Below, piece after piece: positions 34,479 through 43,164 of a DNA stretch of 64,000 bases. The translations under genes were made by a program, and so were the position numbers. The DNA comes from VRUE01 sp963814915. Its GTDB lineage: Bacteria > Actinomycetota > Thermoleophilia > Solirubrobacterales > 70-9. The stretch is taken from positions 1 through 64,000 of the forward strand of contig CAWFEI010000011.1 in NCBI GenBank assembly GCA_963814915.1. The letters run 5' to 3'. Numbering within the stretch: the first letter of the stretch is position 1; every line of letters begins with the position of its first letter. Below the pieces are notes generated by a model. The model was not told where the DNA came from. It saw only the letters and a list, made by a program, of their open reading frames with translations, and searched no databases.

Positions 34479-35483
34479 TTGGCCGGCCTCACCAAGCACT
34501 ACGGCGAGGTGCAGGCGGTTGCGGGCGTCGATCTGGATATCGAGGCGGGCGAGTTCTTCACCCTGCTCGGCCCGTCGGGCTCCGGCAAGACGACGACGCT
34601 GCGCATGATCGCCGGCTTCGAGGAGCCGAGCGGCGGCACAATCGAGTTGGCCGGAAGGGACATGGCCGGGGTGGCGCCGTACGACCGTGCGGTCAACACG
34701 GTCTTCCAGGACTACGCCCTCTTCCCCCATATGACGGTCGGCGAAAACGTCGCCTACGGGCTGCGCGTTGCCGGCGTCGCCAGGGAGGAGCGCGCCCGGC
34801 GCCGCGACGAGGCGCTGGAGATGGTCCGCCTGCCCGGCTACGGCGAGCGCAAGCCGGGCGAGCTCTCCGGCGGCCAGCGCCAGCGCGTCGCCCTCGCGCG
34901 GGCGATCGTCAACCGGCCGCGGGTGCTGCTGCTCGACGAGCCGCTGGGTGCGCTCGACCTGAAGCTGCGCGAGCAGATGCAAAGCGAGCTGAAGGCGATT
35001 CAGGGCGAGGTCGGCATCACCTTCGTCTATGTCACCCACGACCAGGACGAGGCGCTGACGATGAGTGACCGGATCGCCGTCTTCAACGAGGGCCGCATCG
35101 AGCAGACCAGCCCCCCGGTCGAGCTCTACGAGCGACCGGCGACCGAGTTCGTCGCCGGGTTCGTCGGCGTCTCCAACCTGCTCGAGCGCGACGGCGCCCG
35201 CTTCACGATCCGCCCCGAGAAGATTCAGCTGCTCGACCCGGCGACGGCGCCAAACGGGCTGCGTACCGAGCGTGGGCGCGTCGGCGAAGTCGCCTACGCG
35301 GGCATGGTCACCCGCTACACGGTCGCCCTCGAGGGCGGCGGAGAGCTTCAACTCGTTCGGCAGAACACGGAGGGCGCCTCGATCGACGCGCCCACCGAAC
35401 AGGGCAGGGAGGTGCTGGTGGGCTGGCGTCCGGAGCACACGGTCGCCGTCCGTGGAAAAACAACAGAGGAGGAATCCCCGTGA
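34479..35483 (+). CDS. potA: Spermidine/putrescine-type ABC transporter ATPase
   Basis: A protein of 334 residues. Walker A is GPSGSGKTTTLRMIAG, Q-loop QDYALFPHMTVGENV, signature ELSGGQRQRVALARAI, Walker B RVLLLDEPLGALD, and H-loop YVTHDQDEALTMSDRI. A C-terminal TOBE-like regulatory domain begins near residue 235. It powers uptake through the PotB/PotC-like permeases downstream. The only ordinary start codon in the open frame is TTG 34479. The frame is open a further 11 codons (ATPPDIR before the TTG), so an unusual start slightly upstream is possible. The next gene overlaps by GTGA. Confidence 0.92.
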   Translation: MAGLTKHYGEVQAVAGVDLDIEAGEFFTLLGPSGSGKTTTLRMIAGFEEPSGGTIELAGRDMAGVAPYDRAVNTVFQDYALFPHMTVGENVAYGLRVAGVAREERARRRDEALEMVRLPGYGERKPGELSGGQRQRVALARAIVNRPRVLLLDEPLGALDLKLREQMQSELKAIQGEVGITFVYVTHDQDEALTMSDRIAVFNEGRIEQTSPPVELYERPATEFVAGFVGVSNLLERDGARFTIRPEKIQLLDPATAPNGLRTERGRVGEVAYAGMVTRYTVALEGGGELQLVRQNTEGASIDAPTEQGREVLVGWRPEHTVAVRGKTTEEESP

Positions 35484-36667
35484 GAACCCAGGACGCACAT
35501 CCAGTACGCGCGGCGTGGATGGTCGTCGCCGGCCTGCTCGCCTTCATGCTGCTGCTCGCCGGTTGCGGTGGGAGCAGCAGTAGCTCGGGCGGCGAAGAAC
35601 TGGCGAAGCTCGGCAAGGGAGAGGGGCAGGTCAACCTGATCTCCTGGGCCGGCTACGTCGAACCCGAATGGGTCAAGCCGTTCGAACAGAAGACCGGCTG
35701 CAAGGTCAACAACAAGGTCGCCGGGACCTCTGACGAAATGGTGCAGCTGATGCGTAGCGGCCAGTACGACGGCGTCTCCGCATCGGGCAACGCGACGGCC
35801 AGGCTGGTCGACGGGGGCGACGTGAACCCGGTCAACGTCAGCCTCGTCCCCAACTACAAGACGATCTTCAGCGACCTGAAGGATCAGCCCTACAACACCT
35901 TCGACGGCAAGCCGTACGGAATCCCGCACGGTCGCGGCGCCAACCTGCTGATGTGGAACGAAGACGATGTCTCGCCCGCCCCGACGTCCTGGGACGTGAT
36001 GCTCGACCCGAAGGTCGCGGCGAAGTACAAGGGCAAGATCAGCGCCTACGACGACCCGATCTACATCGCCGACGCGGCCGTCTACCTGAAAGCCCACCAG
36101 CCCGACCTCGGCATCGAAGACCCCTACGAGCTCAACGAAGAGCAGTTCGAAGCGGCGGTCGGCCTGCTCAAGGAACAGCGCTCGTTGGTCGGCGAATACT
36201 GGTCCGACGCGGCCAAGCAGATCTCGGCCTTCGCGAACGGCGACAGCCAGGTCGGCACCACCTGGCAGTACCAGTACTTCGCCCTGCAGGAAGAAGGCGA
36301 ACCGGTTGCCGCCAGCCCGGCGAGCCAGGGCTTCCTGCCCGAAGAGGGGGCGACGGGATGGTCGGACACCTGGATGATCAGCTCCGAAGCCAAGCACCCC
36401 AACTGCATGTACATGTGGATGGACTGGATCGTCGAACCGAAGGTCAACGCCGAGGTCGCCGAATACTTCGGCGAGGCGCCGGCGCAGAGCCTTGCCTGCG
36501 AACAGACCGCGGATAAGGAATTCTGCACCAAATACCACGCCGATAACCCCGGCTTCTGGAAGCGCGTCTACTACTGGCAGACGCCGGTCGCCGACTGCGG
36601 CAACGGGTCGAGCGACTGCAAGGACTACAACGACTGGGTCCAGGCCTGGACCTCGATCAAGGGTTGA
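35480..36667 (+). CDS. potD: Polyamine-type ABC transporter substrate-binding lipoprotein
   Basis: A protein of 395 residues with a lipoprotein signal: hydrophobic MVVAGLLAFMLLLAGC with the lipobox Cys near residue 33, then a Ser/Gly linker. The mature part has VNLISWAGYVEPEWVKPFEQ, GVSASGNATARLVDGGDVNP and YGIPHGRGANLLMWNEDDV, typical of PotD/PotF-like extracellular solute-binding proteins. It binds a polyamine or similar cation and delivers it to the PotB/PotC channel. Four Cys residues near the C-terminus (NCMYM, LACEQ, EFCTK, DCGNGSSDC) may form disulfides, which is not universal in the family. GTG start overlaps the ATPase stop. Confidence 0.9.
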   Translation: MRTQDAHPVRAAWMVVAGLLAFMLLLAGCGGSSSSSGGEELAKLGKGEGQVNLISWAGYVEPEWVKPFEQKTGCKVNNKVAGTSDEMVQLMRSGQYDGVSASGNATARLVDGGDVNPVNVSLVPNYKTIFSDLKDQPYNTFDGKPYGIPHGRGANLLMWNEDDVSPAPTSWDVMLDPKVAAKYKGKISAYDDPIYIADAAVYLKAHQPDLGIEDPYELNEEQFEAAVGLLKEQRSLVGEYWSDAAKQISAFANGDSQVGTTWQYQYFALQEEGEPVAASPASQGFLPEEGATGWSDTWMISSEAKHPNCMYMWMDWIVEPKVNAEVAEYFGEAPAQSLACEQTADKEFCTKYHADNPGFWKRVYYWQTPVADCGNGSSDCKDYNDWVQAWTSIKG

Positions 36668-37518
36668 GCCGCCGGCTCGCCACGCTTTTCCACGCGCGCC
36701 CCCACCTGCGGGTGGGGGCGCTGCTATCCGGCCCGGTCGGCTGGCTGGTCGTCGGCTACCTGGGCTCGCTCGCGCTCCTCCTCGTCGCTGCCTTCTGGAC
36801 GGTGGACCCTCTCTCCGGCGAAGTCGTCCAGGGCTTCAGCCTCGAAAACTTCGAAACCCTGCTCGACCAACCGGTCTACCGGGACATCGCCGGGCGGACG
36901 ATTCTGATCGCCGCCCTGGTCACCCTCACCGACGCCCTGCTCGCCTTCCCGATCGCCTTCTACATGGCGAAGCTGGCCAGCCGCCGCGGCAAGGCGATCC
37001 TCGTCGTCGCAGTGCTGCTGCCGCTCTGGTCGAGCTACCTGGTCAAGGTCTACTCCTGGCGGACGATGCTCTCCTCCGACGGGGTGCTCAACTGGGCCCT
37101 GCACCCGTTCGGCCTGCACGGGCCCGGCTTCGGCAACGTCGCCGTCTGGCTGGTGATGAGCTACCTCTGGCTGCCGTACATGATCCTGCCGATCTACGCC
37201 GGGCTGGAGCGCATTCCCGACTCTCTGATCAGCGCCTCGGAGGACCTCGGCGCGGCGCCGACGACGACCTTCCGTCGGGTGATCCTGCCGCTCGTCTTCC
37301 CGGCCGTGGTCGCCGGCTCGATCTTCACCTTCTCGTTGACCCTGGGCGACTACATCACGCCGCGGCTCGTCTCCAACAACCAGTTCATCGCCAACGTCGT
37401 CGCCAATAACTTCGTCGTCGACCTGCCGCTCGCCGCCGCCCTCGCCCTCGTCCCGATCGTCGTCATGGTCGCCTACCTGCTCGTCGCCCGCCGCCTGGGC
37501 GCGTTCGAGCACGTCTAG
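36664..37518 (+). CDS. potB: Polyamine-type ABC transporter permease 1
   Basis: A protein of 284 residues with six predicted membrane segments, starting at TTG 36664 and overlapping the binding-protein stop. The EAA loop is SASEDLGAAPTTTFRRVILPLVFPAV (two parts), the site that docks the ATPase. N-terminal LENFETLLDQPVYRDIAGRTILIA is typical of PotB. It pairs with the following PotC-like permease. Confidence 0.9.
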   Translation: MSRRLATLFHARPHLRVGALLSGPVGWLVVGYLGSLALLLVAAFWTVDPLSGEVVQGFSLENFETLLDQPVYRDIAGRTILIAALVTLTDALLAFPIAFYMAKLASRRGKAILVVAVLLPLWSSYLVKVYSWRTMLSSDGVLNWALHPFGLHGPGFGNVAVWLVMSYLWLPYMILPIYAGLERIPDSLISASEDLGAAPTTTFRRVILPLVFPAVVAGSIFTFSLTLGDYITPRLVSNNQFIANVVANNFVVDLPLAAALALVPIVVMVAYLLVARRLGAFEHV

Positions 37519-37527
37519 GGGGAAACG

Positions 37528-38373
37528 GTGCGGCTCTCGCGACGCTCCCATGCGCTCCTCCGGCTCGCCGTCGGCGCCGGCCTGGCCTTCATCTACATCC
37601 CGCTGCTGGTGATCGCGATCTACGCCTTCAACTCGAGCAAGATCCTCGAGTGGCCGCCGCCCGGCTTCACGCTCGACTGGTTCCCCAAGGCGCTCGAAAG
37701 CCAGGCCGCCCGCGAAGCTCTGCTGACCTCGTTCAAGGTTGGCGCCGCGGCGACCGCAATCGCGCTGCTGCTCGGCACGCTCGCCTCGCTGGCCGTGGCG
37801 CGCAACCGCTTCTTCGGCCGCGAGACGATCTCCTTCCTGGTCATCCTGCCGATCGCCCTGCCGGGCATCGTCACCGGCGTCGCCCTCAACAACACGTTCA
37901 CCCAGGTGCTCGGTATCGACCTCGGCCTGTTCACCGTCGTCGTCGCCCACGGCACCTTCTGCATCGTCGTCGTCTACAACAACGTCGTCGCCCGCCTGCG
38001 CCGGGTCTCGACTTCCTTCGAGGAGGCCTCGGCCGACCTCGGCGCCCACACCTGGCAGACCTTCCGCTTCGTCACCTTCCCCAGCCTGCGGAGCGCGCTC
38101 GTCGCCGGGGGGCTGCTCGCCTTCGCGCTCTCCTTCGACGAGATCATCGTCACCACGTTCACCCTCGGCGCGGGCGAGGAAACGCTGCCGATCTGGATCT
38201 TCCGCAACCTCTTCCGCCCCAACCAGCTGCCGATCGTCAACGTGGTGGCCGTCTTCGTCGTCGCGATCTCGATCGTCCCGGTCTACCTGGCCCACCGACT
38301 CACCCGCGAAGAAGGCGGCGCGGCGGCAACCCGCGGCGGGGCGGTCGAAGCCGAGGCCACGGCGGTGCCCTGA
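37528..38373 (+). CDS. potC: Polyamine-type ABC transporter permease 2
   Basis: A protein of 281 residues from GTG 37528 with GGGGGAAAC upstream. Six membrane segments are present. PotC marks are YIPLLVIAIYAFNSSK near the N-terminus and the EAA loop EEASADLGAHTWQTFRFVTFP. FSFDEIIVTTFTLGAGEETLPIWIF, read in two parts, is characteristic of PotC. It completes the four-gene potA-D-B-C operon. The C-terminal tail is Ala-rich and probably disordered. It converges with TetR gene 1. Confidence 0.9.
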   Translation: MRLSRRSHALLRLAVGAGLAFIYIPLLVIAIYAFNSSKILEWPPPGFTLDWFPKALESQAAREALLTSFKVGAAATAIALLLGTLASLAVARNRFFGRETISFLVILPIALPGIVTGVALNNTFTQVLGIDLGLFTVVVAHGTFCIVVVYNNVVARLRRVSTSFEEASADLGAHTWQTFRFVTFPSLRSALVAGGLLAFALSFDEIIVTTFTLGAGEETLPIWIFRNLFRPNQLPIVNVVAVFVVAISIVPVYLAHRLTREEGGAAATRGGAVEAEATAVP

Positions 38374-38382
38374 ACGCAGCTT

Positions 38383-39078
38383 CTAAGCGCCCGACCGGGC
38401 GAGGCGCTCGGCCACTTCGGAGCCGACGTAGGGCGAGAGGGTCAGCTCGACCAGGTCGGGGAGCAGCTGCTCGAGCTGCTCGGTGCGCCCGGCGCTGATC
38501 TCGCGCACGACCAGCGAGACGATGCCGCCGACCAGGGTCTCCTCGGTCGCCTCGGGCAGCGGCCGCTCACCGCCGTGCTGCGGACGGCCGGCCTTGAGGA
38601 TCGCGACCAAGCCCTGCATCGACGCCCGGTGGCGGGCGGCGATCTCACCCCCGGCAGCGATCGGCTCGATCATGCACAGACGGGCCAGCTCGGGCTCCCC
38701 GGCGAGGAAGCGCAGCATCGTCGCCAGCGCGGCGCGGACCTGCTCCGGCCACTCGTCGAAGACCTCGGACGCGGTGCGCATCGAGGCGGCGATGTGGTCG
38801 GCGACCATCTCGTAGGCGGCGAGGAAGCAGGCTTCCTTGTCGGCGAAGTGCTCGTAGAAGGTGCGGCGCGAGACCGACGCCGCCTTGGTGATGTTGGCGA
38901 CGGTGGTCGCGTTGTAGCCGCGCTCGGCGACCGTGTCGACCAGCGCGGTGACGATCCGCTCGCGCTGGTTCTGGACGATGAACTCGCGTGGCAGCCCGTG
39001 GCGGCCGGCGGGAAGTCGCGGTGAGGCGGCGAGCGCCGCGTCGGCCACGTCCTCCTTCTTCACCTTTCCCTTTGCCAC
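38383..39078 (-). CDS. TetR-family regulator 1
   Basis: A protein of 231 residues. The N-terminal HTH covers IVTALVDTVAERGYNATTVANITKAASVSRRTFYEHFADKEACFLAAYE, with recognition helix near SRRTFYEHF. The C-terminal ligand domain is not diagnostic. A Lys-rich N-terminal extension of about 35 residues precedes the HTH. It is one of four TetR genes in a row. No adjacent divergent efflux pump is present, so its target is unclear. It could regulate the convergent transporter operon or the carboxylase operon nearby. Confidence 0.88.
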   Translation of the reverse strand: MAKGKVKKEDVADAALAASPRLPAGRHGLPREFIVQNQRERIVTALVDTVAERGYNATTVANITKAASVSRRTFYEHFADKEACFLAAYEMVADHIAASMRTASEVFDEWPEQVRAALATMLRFLAGEPELARLCMIEPIAAGGEIAARHRASMQGLVAILKAGRPQHGGERPLPEATEETLVGGIVSLVVREISAGRTEQLEQLLPDLVELTLSPYVGSEVAERLARSGA

Positions 39079-39115
39079 GGAACGACGATACCCGAGCCGC
39101 GGGCGGCCGCGGTGA

Positions 39116-39751
39116 CTAGCGCAGCGGCTGCACCGCCAGCTCGTCCTCGGCGGCGCGGGCGCCGAGGTATGGCATCGTCGCCAGGTAGATCAGCTCCGGC
39201 AGGAACTCCTCGCCGCGTTCGATCGAACCCGATTCGATTTTGGCCTGAATCGTGTTGTAGACAGCGCCGGCGGCGATTTCCGCGGTGCAGCGCGACATCT
39301 GCCGTTCCCCCTCGACCTCGCCGCGGCCGCCGTCGAGGAAGTCGGCGATCCGTTGGACGATCCGGTCGCGGCGCGACTGGGCGCCGCTGCCGGCGCCGTT
39401 GACGGCGACAACCAGGAAGTGGGCGCGGGCCGGGTTCTCCTGCAAGAAGCGCATCGCGCCCACGCCTGCCGCCCAGATCCGGTCGTGCCAGGCGGTGCGC
39501 CCCTCGCAGGCGGCGTCGACCCGGCCGCAGAGCTCCTCCATCGCCTCGTCGTGCACACCGAGGAAGCAGTCCTCGAGGTCGGCGAAGCAGCGGTCGAAGT
39601 GCGAGCGGCCGACATCGGCCCTTTCGCACAGCGTGGCGACGTCGACGGCGATGAAGCCGTGCTCGGCGACAATCTCGACCATCGCGGCGACGATCCGCTC
39701 GCGAGCGGGATCGCGCCCTCTACGAAGGGTGCTCACATCGCCCTGGCCCAA
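39116..39751 (-). CDS. TetR-family regulator 2
   Basis: A protein of up to 211 residues. HTH: IVAAMVEIVAEHGFIAVDVATLCERADVGRSHFDRCFADLEDCFL, diverged at the recognition helix (SHFDRCF instead of the common TFYxHF). A GTG six codons downstream (VSTLRRGRD) is an alternative start. The ligand domain contains a FLVVAVNGAGSGAQSRRDRIVQ segment like regulators 1, 3 and 4. Target unknown. Confidence 0.82.
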   Translation of the reverse strand: MGQGDVSTLRRGRDPARERIVAAMVEIVAEHGFIAVDVATLCERADVGRSHFDRCFADLEDCFLGVHDEAMEELCGRVDAACEGRTAWHDRIWAAGVGAMRFLQENPARAHFLVVAVNGAGSGAQSRRDRIVQRIADFLDGGRGEVEGERQMSRCTAEIAAGAVYNTIQAKIESGSIERGEEFLPELIYLATMPYLGARAAEDELAVQPLR

Positions 39752-39788
39752 CTCCCTGCCTTCGCTTTGCGCCGCGTCCCCGCGGCCA

Positions 39789-40475
39789 CTACGCGGCCGC
39801 CCGGGCTTGCGCCGCCTCCGCGGCGCGCGCTGCCTCTACCTCCCCGACATATGGCGTCATGGTCACCTGCAGCATCTCCGGCAGCATCGCCTTCAGGTCG
39901 TCGACCCGGTCGGCGAGCAGCCGCTGGTGGACCAGCCAGACCAGCCCGCCGACAATCGCCACCTCGAGTCCGTCCGGCAGGCGCGCGGCGCGCGGGTTCA
40001 GCTCGCGGCCCTCGCGCAGTTTCGGCGCAGCGCTCTCCAACATCGCCTGGTACCGGGCGAGCGACTCGGCGCCGGCCGCCTGTGCCTCGACGATGCAGAG
40101 CTTGGCCCGCGCCTGCTCGGTGACGACCATCTCGAGGAAGACCTCCAGCCCGGTGGCAACCTGGTCGGCCCAGGGCAGCTCGGGATCGACCAGCTCGGCG
40201 AAGACCTGGGCCGCCGCGGCGACGCTCTCGTCGAAGGCGGCGAGGAAGCACTCTTCCTTGTTGGCGAAGTGCTCGTAGAAGGTGACCAGGGCGACCCGAG
40301 CGGTTTTCGAGATCAGCTCGATAGTCGTCTTCTGGTAGCCGCGCTCGGCGACCAGCTCCGCCGTCGCCAACAGCATCCGCTCGCGCTGGTTCTGAGACAC
40401 GAAGTCGCGCGGGATCAGGTGCCTCCCCGGCGGCAGTTTGGAAAGGCGCTCCGAGAGTGACCGCGAGTCGGCCAT
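39789..40475 (-). CDS. TetR-family regulator 3
   Basis: A protein of 228 residues from ATG 40475. HTH: LLATAELVAERGYQKTTIELISKTARVALVTFYEHFANKEECFLAAFDE. It shares the N-terminal layout LPPGRHLIPRDFVSQNQRERM with regulator 1 (LPAGRHGLPREFIVQNQRERI), so the two are recent paralogs. The open frame reaches 40496 but ATG 40475 begins the conserved part. It is divergent from regulator 4 across a 110-bp AT-richer spacer that probably holds both promoters. Confidence 0.88.
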   Translation of the reverse strand: MADSRSLSERLSKLPPGRHLIPRDFVSQNQRERMLLATAELVAERGYQKTTIELISKTARVALVTFYEHFANKEECFLAAFDESVAAAAQVFAELVDPELPWADQVATGLEVFLEMVVTEQARAKLCIVEAQAAGAESLARYQAMLESAAPKLREGRELNPRAARLPDGLEVAIVGGLVWLVHQRLLADRVDDLKAMLPEMLQVTMTPYVGEVEAARAAEAAQARAAA

Positions 40476-40585
40476 ACCGGCAAGATACCAGAACATTCAT
40501 CCAGTGTCTATGCCCTTTTTCTACAAAAAACCGGACTTTCAGCCACCATCGTTTTTGAAAGGTGCTATACCTAGACAAAAGGATC

Positions 40586-41290
40586 ATGTTTTCGAACACC
40601 GACGACAACGCTGACGTCGTCCCTTTCCCCGGCTTCCGCGGGCACCGCCAGCCCAGGGAACGGATTCTCGAGTCGATGCTCGTCACGAGCGGCGAACTGG
40701 GCTACGAGCAGGTCGCCGTGCGGAACGTGATCGAACGGGCGCAGACCAGCCGGGCGACCTTCTACAAGCACTTCACCGACCGCGAGGACTGCTTCTCGCA
40801 GGCTTACGAGGACGCGGCGGGCTGGCTCTACCGGCGCCTCGTCGGGGCGGCCCGGCGCCAGCCGGGCTGGCGCGAGGGTCTGCGCGCCGGGCTCGCCGAG
40901 CTGCTCGAGTTCTGCGCCAACCAGCCGGCGCTCGCCAAAGCGCTCGTGGTCGAGGTCCATGCGGCGGGCGAGCAGTCGCTCGCCCAGCGGCGCGATTTGA
41001 TGGAGCGCCTCTCCCGCGCGCTTGACAGCGCGCGCCGCGAGATTCCCACTCGCCAAGCTCCACCTCCTATTACGTCGGAGTTCATTGTAGGGGCGATCGA
41101 CACCCTTTTGGGAGCGAAGCTCCTCGACGGCGATGCCGAGCACGCTCCCGAGATGCTCCCGGGCCTGCTCCACTTCGTCGTCATGCAGTACCTCGGCGAG
41201 TCCGCCGCCTGGGAGGAGATGGCCGCCGCCCCGCTGGCCACTTGGAACGCCCGCCGCGAGGCGGCCTCCCGGATGCCCGGCGAGCGCTAG
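40586..41290 (+). CDS. TetR-family regulator 4
   Basis: A protein of 234 residues from ATG 40586, preceded by AAAAGGATC. HTH: ILESMLVTSGELGYEQVAVRNVIERAQTSRATFYKHFTDREDCFSQAYED. It is oriented away from regulators 1-3. The ligand pocket is of unknown specificity. It ends 9 bp from the convergent carboxylase gene. The spacer 40476-40585 contains CTATACCTAG and an AT-rich run, plausible promoter material, but no clear palindromic operator was seen. Confidence 0.88.
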   Translation: MFSNTDDNADVVPFPGFRGHRQPRERILESMLVTSGELGYEQVAVRNVIERAQTSRATFYKHFTDREDCFSQAYEDAAGWLYRRLVGAARRQPGWREGLRAGLAELLEFCANQPALAKALVVEVHAAGEQSLAQRRDLMERLSRALDSARREIPTRQAPPPITSEFIVGAIDTLLGAKLLDGDAEHAPEMLPGLLHFVVMQYLGESAAWEEMAAAPLATWNARREAASRMPGER

Positions 41291-41299
41291 CCGGGGCCG

Positions 41300-42868
41300 C
41301 TACAGCGGGATGTTGCCGTGCTTGCGCTTCGGCTGGTCGACGCGCTTGGACTGCAGCATGCGCAGCGCCTTGACCAGCTTCGGGCGCGTTTCGCGCGGCT
41401 CGATCACATCGTCGATGTAGCCGCGCTCCGCCGCCGAGTAGGGGTTGGCGAAATGGGCTTTGTAGTCGTCGATCAGTTTCTGGCGCCGGTCGTCAGGTGT
41501 CGGCGAGGAGGCGATGTCTTTGCGGTAGATGACGTTGACCGCGCCCTCCGGGCCCATTACGGCGACCTCCGCCGTCGGCCAGGCGATGTTGTAGTCGGCC
41601 AACATGTGCTTGGAGGCCATCACGTCGTAGGCGCCGCCGTAGGCCTTGCGGGTGACGACCGTGAGCTTGGGCACCGTCGCCTCGGTGAACGCGTAGAGCA
41701 GCTTGGCGCCGTGGCGGATGATCCCGTTCCACTCCTGGTCGGTGCCGGGCAGGAAGCCGGGCACGTCGGTGAAGGTCAGGATCGGCACGTTGAAGGCATC
41801 GCAGGTGCGCACGAAGCGGGCCGCCTTCTCGGAGGCCTCGATGTCGAGCACGCCCGCCAGGTGCGCCGGCTGGTTGCCGACGATGCCGACCGGGAAGCCG
41901 TCGAGGCGCGAGAAGCCGCAGACGATGTTCTTGGCGAAGTGCTCGTGGACCTCGAAGAACTCCTCGTCATCGACGATGTGCGAGATCACGTCGCGCATGT
42001 CGTAGGGCTTGGACGGGTGGTCGGGGACGATCGTGTCGAGCTCGTCGTCTTCGCGATCGGGGTCGTCCTCGGCGGCGAAGCGCGGCGGCGCCTCGAGGTT
42101 GTTGGAGGGCAGGAAGCCGAGCAGGTAGCGCACGTCCTCCAGGCAGCTCTCCTCGTCCTCGGCGGCGAAGTGGGCGACGCCCGACTTCGAGTTGTGGCTC
42201 ATCGCCCCGCCCAGCTCCTCGAACTCGACTTCCTCGCCGGTCACGGTCTTGATCACTTCCGGGCCGGTGATGAACATGTGCGAGGTCTCTTTGACCATGA
42301 AGATGAAGTCGGTCATCGCCGGCGAGTACACGGCGCCGCCGGCGCACGGGCCCATGATCAGGCTGATCTGCGGGATCACGCCCGAGCACTGCACGTTGCG
42401 CACGAAGACGTCGCCGTAGGCGCCGAGGGAGACGACGCCCTCCTGGATGCGCGCACCGCCGGAATCGTTGATGCCGATCACCGGGGCGCCGACCGCCGCG
42501 GCCTGGTCCATCACCTTGCACATCTTCTCTGCCATCACCTCGCCGAGGCTGCCGCCGAAGACGGTGAAGTCCTGCGAGAAGACGAAGACCGTGCGGCCGT
42601 CGATCGTGCCGTGGCCGGTGACGACGGCATCGCCCCAGGGCCGCCTTTTCTGCATCTCGAAGTCGTAGGTGCGGTGGCGGACGAAGGTGTCGAGCTCCTC
42701 GAAGGAGCCCGGGTCGAGCAGCTTCTCGATCCGCTCGCGCGCGGTCAGCTTTCCCTTCGCGTGCTGCTTCTCGACCGCCTCCTCGGAAGCGGAGTGGACC
42801 GCCGCCTCGCGCAGCTCACGGAGGTACTCGAGCTTCTCGTCGTGGGTGACCGGATTCTTCTCGCGCAT
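41300..42868 (-). CDS. pccB: Acyl-CoA carboxylase beta subunit (propionyl-CoA carboxylase type)
   Basis: A protein of 522 residues, the carboxyltransferase half that moves carboxyl from biotin to propionyl- or another acyl-CoA. Visible marks are GKLTARERIEKLLDPGSFEE, the oxyanion-site glycines in GINDSGGARIQEGVVSLGAYG and GPCAGGAVYSPAMTDF, and FTDVPGFLPGTDQEWNGIIRHGAK near residue 380. It ends with MLQSKRVDQPKRKHGNIPL. It needs a biotinylated alpha subunit, which is not in this window. It is the last gene of the minus-strand operon with the methylmalonyl-CoA mutase-like gene, fitting a propionyl-CoA to succinyl-CoA route. Confidence 0.94.
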   Translation of the reverse strand: MREKNPVTHDEKLEYLRELREAAVHSASEEAVEKQHAKGKLTARERIEKLLDPGSFEELDTFVRHRTYDFEMQKRRPWGDAVVTGHGTIDGRTVFVFSQDFTVFGGSLGEVMAEKMCKVMDQAAAVGAPVIGINDSGGARIQEGVVSLGAYGDVFVRNVQCSGVIPQISLIMGPCAGGAVYSPAMTDFIFMVKETSHMFITGPEVIKTVTGEEVEFEELGGAMSHNSKSGVAHFAAEDEESCLEDVRYLLGFLPSNNLEAPPRFAAEDDPDREDDELDTIVPDHPSKPYDMRDVISHIVDDEEFFEVHEHFAKNIVCGFSRLDGFPVGIVGNQPAHLAGVLDIEASEKAARFVRTCDAFNVPILTFTDVPGFLPGTDQEWNGIIRHGAKLLYAFTEATVPKLTVVTRKAYGGAYDVMASKHMLADYNIAWPTAEVAVMGPEGAVNVIYRKDIASSPTPDDRRQKLIDDYKAHFANPYSAAERGYIDDVIEPRETRPKLVKALRMLQSKRVDQPKRKHGNIPL

Positions 42869-42881
42869 CGGGCGCGAGAGT

Positions 42882-43091
42882 CTATGAGAAGGGCTGCTTC
42901 TGCGGCTCGGCGAGGCGGTCCAGCAAGCGTTCGAGGTCGTCGGCGCCGATGCCGGAGCGCTCCTCGGTGCGCAGCTCGACTCGCGTGCCGAAGCCCTTCT
43001 CGGCCATCGTCACCTCGACGCCCTCGACCTCGGCCACGAGCTCGGCCAGTTCGGGTTCGGACTTCATCAGGGTCCGCGATGCCTCGATCAT
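42882..43091 (-). CDS. Small protein between mutase and carboxylase, possible accessory (epsilon-like) subunit
   Basis: A protein of 69 residues from ATG 43091: MIEASRTLMKSEPELAELVA, then GVEVTMAEKGFGTRVELRTE and ADDLERLLDRLAEPQKQPFS. A TTG at 43112 with AGGAA upstream is an alternative start adding seven residues. I do not recognise the family. Its position 13 bp before pccB is where small biotin-carboxylase epsilon subunits often occur in Actinobacteria, but the sequence does not prove that role. The open frame extends to 43238 as non-conserved sequence. Confidence 0.55.
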   Translation of the reverse strand: MIEASRTLMKSEPELAELVAEVEGVEVTMAEKGFGTRVELRTEERSGIGADDLERLLDRLAEPQKQPFS

Positions 43092-43164
43092 GCGGGCCGC
43101 TTCAACTTCCAACGGCCTGTTCCTGCACGCGAATGAAGCTTTGTTGCCCAAACGCCGCCCTTCT

